From DATLYB01 sp964502525 (GTDB lineage Bacteria > Bacteroidota > Bacteroidia > Chitinophagales > CAIOSU01): a stretch of 13,466 nucleotides of DNA. The position numbers were made by a program, and so were the translations under genes. Under the pieces are notes generated by a model. It searched no databases. It saw only the letters and a list, made by a program, of their open reading frames with translations, and had not been told where the DNA came from. This document shows, piece after piece, positions 12,487-13,466 of the stretch (the first letter of the stretch is position 1; each line of letters starts with the position of its first letter). The stretch is taken from contig CAZCXH010000145.1 in assembly GCA_964502525.1 (NCBI GenBank), positions 1 to 13,466 on the forward strand, in the 5' to 3' direction.

Positions 12487-13466
12487 ATGAGAACACTGAA
12501 GTTTCTCCTCCGTAAAGAGTTCCGGCAGATTTTCCGCAACCCCGGCATCCTTCGCCTGATTATTGCCGCGCCCATTATCGAGCTACTCATCCTCCCCCTC
12601 GCTGCCGACTACGAAATAAAAAACATCAACATCTCGATTGTTGACCACGACCGCAGCGCAACCTCTCAGAAACTGGTAGAAAAAATCACCGCCTCAGGCT
12701 ATTTCCGGTTGAATGATTTCAGCAGTTCCTTCCTCCAATCCTTTGAAGAGTTTCAAAAAGACAATTCTGATTTGGTGCTGGAAATACCGCAGCATTTTGA
12801 AAAACAATTGCTCACTGAAAACGCAGGCACGCTCCTCATTGCCGCCAACGCCATCAACGGCACAAAGGCGTTCGTGGGCTGCGAATACCTCAACCGTATC
12901 ATCTCCGGATTCAACAAAGACATTCTCGTTGAGCGCCTCCCGTCCGCGCCCCTGCCCGTGGCGCCAACCGTTGAGGTAGCCGCCCTCAACAGGTTCAACC
13001 CCATGCTCAACTATCCCTTCTTCATGGTTCCCGGCATCCTCGTTGTCCTCGTCACCATGGTCACTTCCTTTTTATGCGCGCTCAACATCGTCAAAGAAAA
13101 AGAAGTCGGCACCATCGAGCAAATCAACGTAACCCCCATCAAAAAGCACATCTTCATCCTTGGCAAGCTCATCCCCTTTTGGACAATCGGGATGTTCGTT
13201 TTTACCCTCGGCTTGTTTGGCGTGGCGCGCCTCGTCTATCACATTGTTCCCGTTGGCTCACTCTTCGTCCTTTTCTCCTTCCTTGCCCTTTACATGGTTG
13301 CCCTCCTCGGCATCGGCTTGCTCATCTCCACCTTCAGCCACACCCAGCAGCAAGCCATGTCCCTCGCCTTTTTCTGCATGATGATATTCATCCTCATGAG
13401 CGGCTTGCTCACGCCCATTGACGGCATGCCCCTCTGGGCGCAATGGATAACAAAAATCAACCCCGT
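12487..13466 (+). CDS. ABC-2 type permease 2 (YbhR-like), C-terminal end outside window
   Basis: An ATG at 12487, one base after the preceding stop, opens a frame that runs to the window end (326 complete codons). It begins MRTLKFLLRKEFRQIFRNPG, a typical cytosolic helix of this family, followed by the first membrane segment (about 21-40). A periplasmic domain spans about 41-174 (KNINISIVDHDRSATSQKL and onwards). Membrane segments resume at NYPFFMVPGILVVLVTMVTSFL (175 onward), followed by the ABC-2 motif VKEKEVGTIEQINVTPI, and three more hydrophobic stretches up to FFCMMIFILMSGLLTPIDGMP. It should pair with permease 1 to form the heteromeric channel driven by the two ATPases. Confidence 0.9.
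   Translation, partial: MRTLKFLLRKEFRQIFRNPGILRLIIAAPIIELLILPLAADYEIKNINISIVDHDRSATSQKLVEKITASGYFRLNDFSSSFLQSFEEFQKDNSDLVLEIPQHFEKQLLTENAGTLLIAANAINGTKAFVGCEYLNRIISGFNKDILVERLPSAPLPVAPTVEVAALNRFNPMLNYPFFMVPGILVVLVTMVTSFLCALNIVKEKEVGTIEQINVTPIKKHIFILGKLIPFWTIGMFVFTLGLFGVARLVYHIVPVGSLFVLFSFLALYMVALLGIGLLISTFSHTQQQAMSLAFFCMMIFILMSGLLTPIDGMPLWAQWITKINP

Noticed and set aside
1..13466. tRNA, rRNA, riboswitch, prophage or transposase genes
   Set aside because: None could be recognised by eye on either strand.

Overview
The window looks like a chromosomal segment of a Bacteroidota bacterium, probably a draft or metagenome assembly because it contains a run of exactly 100 N at 11315-11414. Supporting signs are several TAnnTTTG -7 promoter boxes, signal peptides ending in A-Q or S-Q, an OprP-type porin, a HigB/HigA pair, and AT-rich repeats made of TTGAAAA/TTGAAAG words. 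Genus cannot be told from the sequence.

Left part (1-3056): the 5' end of a LOG-family gene runs off the window edge on the minus strand. A gene-free stretch follows that carries a long imperfect inverted repeat. Then come a toxin-first HigB/HigA module, a short Omp85-type barrel protein without POTRA domains, and a C-terminal remnant of a DUF481-like outer membrane barrel.

Middle (3056-6180): a minus-strand periplasmic rhodanese-thioredoxin fusion, whose rhodanese has Ser in place of the catalytic Cys, diverges from an OprP/OprO-type porin. Just behind the porin lies a two-gene cassette on the opposite strand: a nucleotidyltransferase of the AbiEii/MNT type overlapping a 62-residue companion. 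The last 43 bases of the porin region are repeated 880 bases downstream, on the far side of this pair, so the cassette looks inserted at the 3' end of the porin gene.

Right part (6131-13466): a tripartite ABC export operon resembling E. coli cecR-ybhGFSR, with its own TolC: TetR regulator, TolC-like channel, lipoprotein membrane-fusion protein, two ABC ATPases, and two ABC-2 permeases (the last cut by the window end). A strong promoter (TTTG-N19-TACTTTTG) with a 17-bp-arm palindrome over its spacer precedes the TetR gene and suggests autoregulation. The two ATPase genes lie in one reading frame separated by a single TGA, and together they would form one canonical and one degenerate ATP site.

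The operon is interrupted between the ATPases and permeases by a four-helix-bundle (S23/IVP family) gene. Its start and stop codons lie inside TTGAAAA-type repeats. A gene-free inverted array of the same repeat sits between the fusion-protein gene and the first ATPase. The most interesting signals are these two repeat-bounded inserted cassettes (nucleotidyltransferase pair; S23 gene).
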